From a bacterium (GTDB lineage: Bacteria > Krumholzibacteriota > Krumholzibacteria > LZORAL124-64-63), in the NCBI GenBank assembly GCA_016873405.1, contig VGXH01000092.1, positions 1 to 7,005 of the forward strand: a stretch of DNA of 7,005 nt, in the 5' to 3' direction. Below, piece by piece: positions 6,759-7,005 of this stretch. The notes beneath the pieces are model-generated. The model was not told the DNA's origin. It searched no databases and was given only the letters and a program-made list of their open reading frames with translations. The first letter of the stretch is position 1. Every line of letters begins with the position of its first letter. The position numbers were made by a program, and so were the translations under genes.

Positions 6759-7005
6759 AGTGGCGGTGCGCCTCGGCGACGTCGGCGAACGCGCGCAGTT
6801 CCTCGAGCCAGCCGGCCTTCATCTGCCAGGGCGTGAGCCCGGCCTCCAGTTGCTCGCGCCAGCGCGCGCCGCCGGCCAGGATGTCGATGGGCAGCTTCTC
6901 CGGCTCGTACTCGTAGGGCGGGCGCTTCCAGGCGAAGTCCCGCGGCCACAGGCCGGCGACCGCGGCCAGGGCGGCCGTGTAGGTCACGACCGGCTCGCAC
7001 AGGAC
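6751..7005 (-). CDS. namZ: DUF1343 / NamZ-type exo-beta-N-acetylmuramidase, C-terminal part (5' end outside window)
   Basis: Only the last 84 codons are present, open through the window edge at 7005 and ending in TGA at 6753-6751. The tail carries the DUF1343 C-terminal pattern: an alpha-helical stretch ending LWPRDFAWKRPPYEYEPEKL (19-38), then PIDILAG (39-45), and a final region with LEAGLTPWQMKAGWLEELRAF. Known members (NamZ of Bacillus subtilis and Tannerella forsythia) cleave MurNAc from the non-reducing end of peptidoglycan fragments and are usually exported. Catalytic residues and any signal peptide lie outside the window, so activity cannot be checked here. The gene overlaps the MurU-AmgK-like fusion by 8 nt, which fits a shared role in MurNAc salvage. 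A GTG at 6987 lies inside the conserved domain and should not be taken as the start. Confidence 0.82.
   Translation of the reverse strand, partial: VLCEPVVTYTAALAAVAGLWPRDFAWKRPPYEYEPEKLPIDILAGGARWREQLEAGLTPWQMKAGWLEELRAFADVAEAHRHYA

Noticed and set aside
3603..6836. A 1077-codon open frame on the plus strand
   Set aside because: It lies antisense to malQ and the fusion gene. Its translation is low-complexity, rich in Arg, Gln, Ala, Gly and Val, with no domain pattern. In such GC-rich DNA the frame opposite a real gene is often free of stops.
6686..7000. A 104-codon minus-strand frame overlapping the NamZ tail
   Set aside because: It is an alternative frame over the DUF1343 tail and the start of the fusion gene. 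It is Arg/Gly-rich, while the frame ending at 6751 carries the family pattern.

Overview
This window is a tightly packed, very GC-rich bacterial segment; I estimate GC by eye at well over 65 % and have not computed it. All six recognisable genes lie on the minus strand, so transcription runs from position 7005 towards position 1. In that order they are: the C-terminal end of a DUF1343/NamZ-type exo-beta-N-acetylmuramidase (7005-6751); a two-domain sugar-1-phosphate nucleotidyltransferase + sugar kinase fusion resembling MurU joined to AmgK (6758-4989); 4-alpha-glucanotransferase MalQ (4940-3375); a 12-helix major facilitator transporter (3378-2140); an endonuclease/exonuclease/phosphatase-fold lipoprotein (2100-1156); and a 23S rRNA methyltransferase of the RlmI family (1159-1, cut by the window edge).

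The genes overlap or almost touch. NamZ and the fusion overlap by 8 nt, malQ and the transporter by 4 nt (TTGA), and the lipoprotein and rlmI by 4 nt (GTGA). The other two gaps are 48 and 39 nt. I see no promoter and no U-tract terminator, so the whole window may be one operon whose promoter lies upstream of position 7005. The only notable non-coding structure is a perfect 22-nt GC palindrome between the fusion gene and malQ.

The most interesting part is the right-hand end. NamZ enzymes release MurNAc from peptidoglycan fragments. AmgK phosphorylates MurNAc at the anomeric position, and MurU converts MurNAc-1-phosphate to UDP-MurNAc. A NamZ gene overlapping a MurU-AmgK fusion therefore looks like a compact cell-wall recycling module that would bypass MurA/MurB. 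The downstream transporter is a speculative candidate for sugar uptake. MalQ (maltodextrin/glycogen metabolism), the lipoprotein and RlmI have no obvious direct link to this pathway.

The organism is probably a Gram-negative (diderm), high-GC bacterium, because an AmgK/MurU pathway and a lipoprotein are present. The style (very high GC, a fused recycling enzyme, long operon-like same-strand runs) would suit an uncultivated lineage or a deltaproteobacterial, gemmatimonad or similar genome, but the sequence does not settle the phylum. There are no RNA genes, insertion sequences, CRISPR arrays or phage genes here. The region looks like ordinary chromosome.
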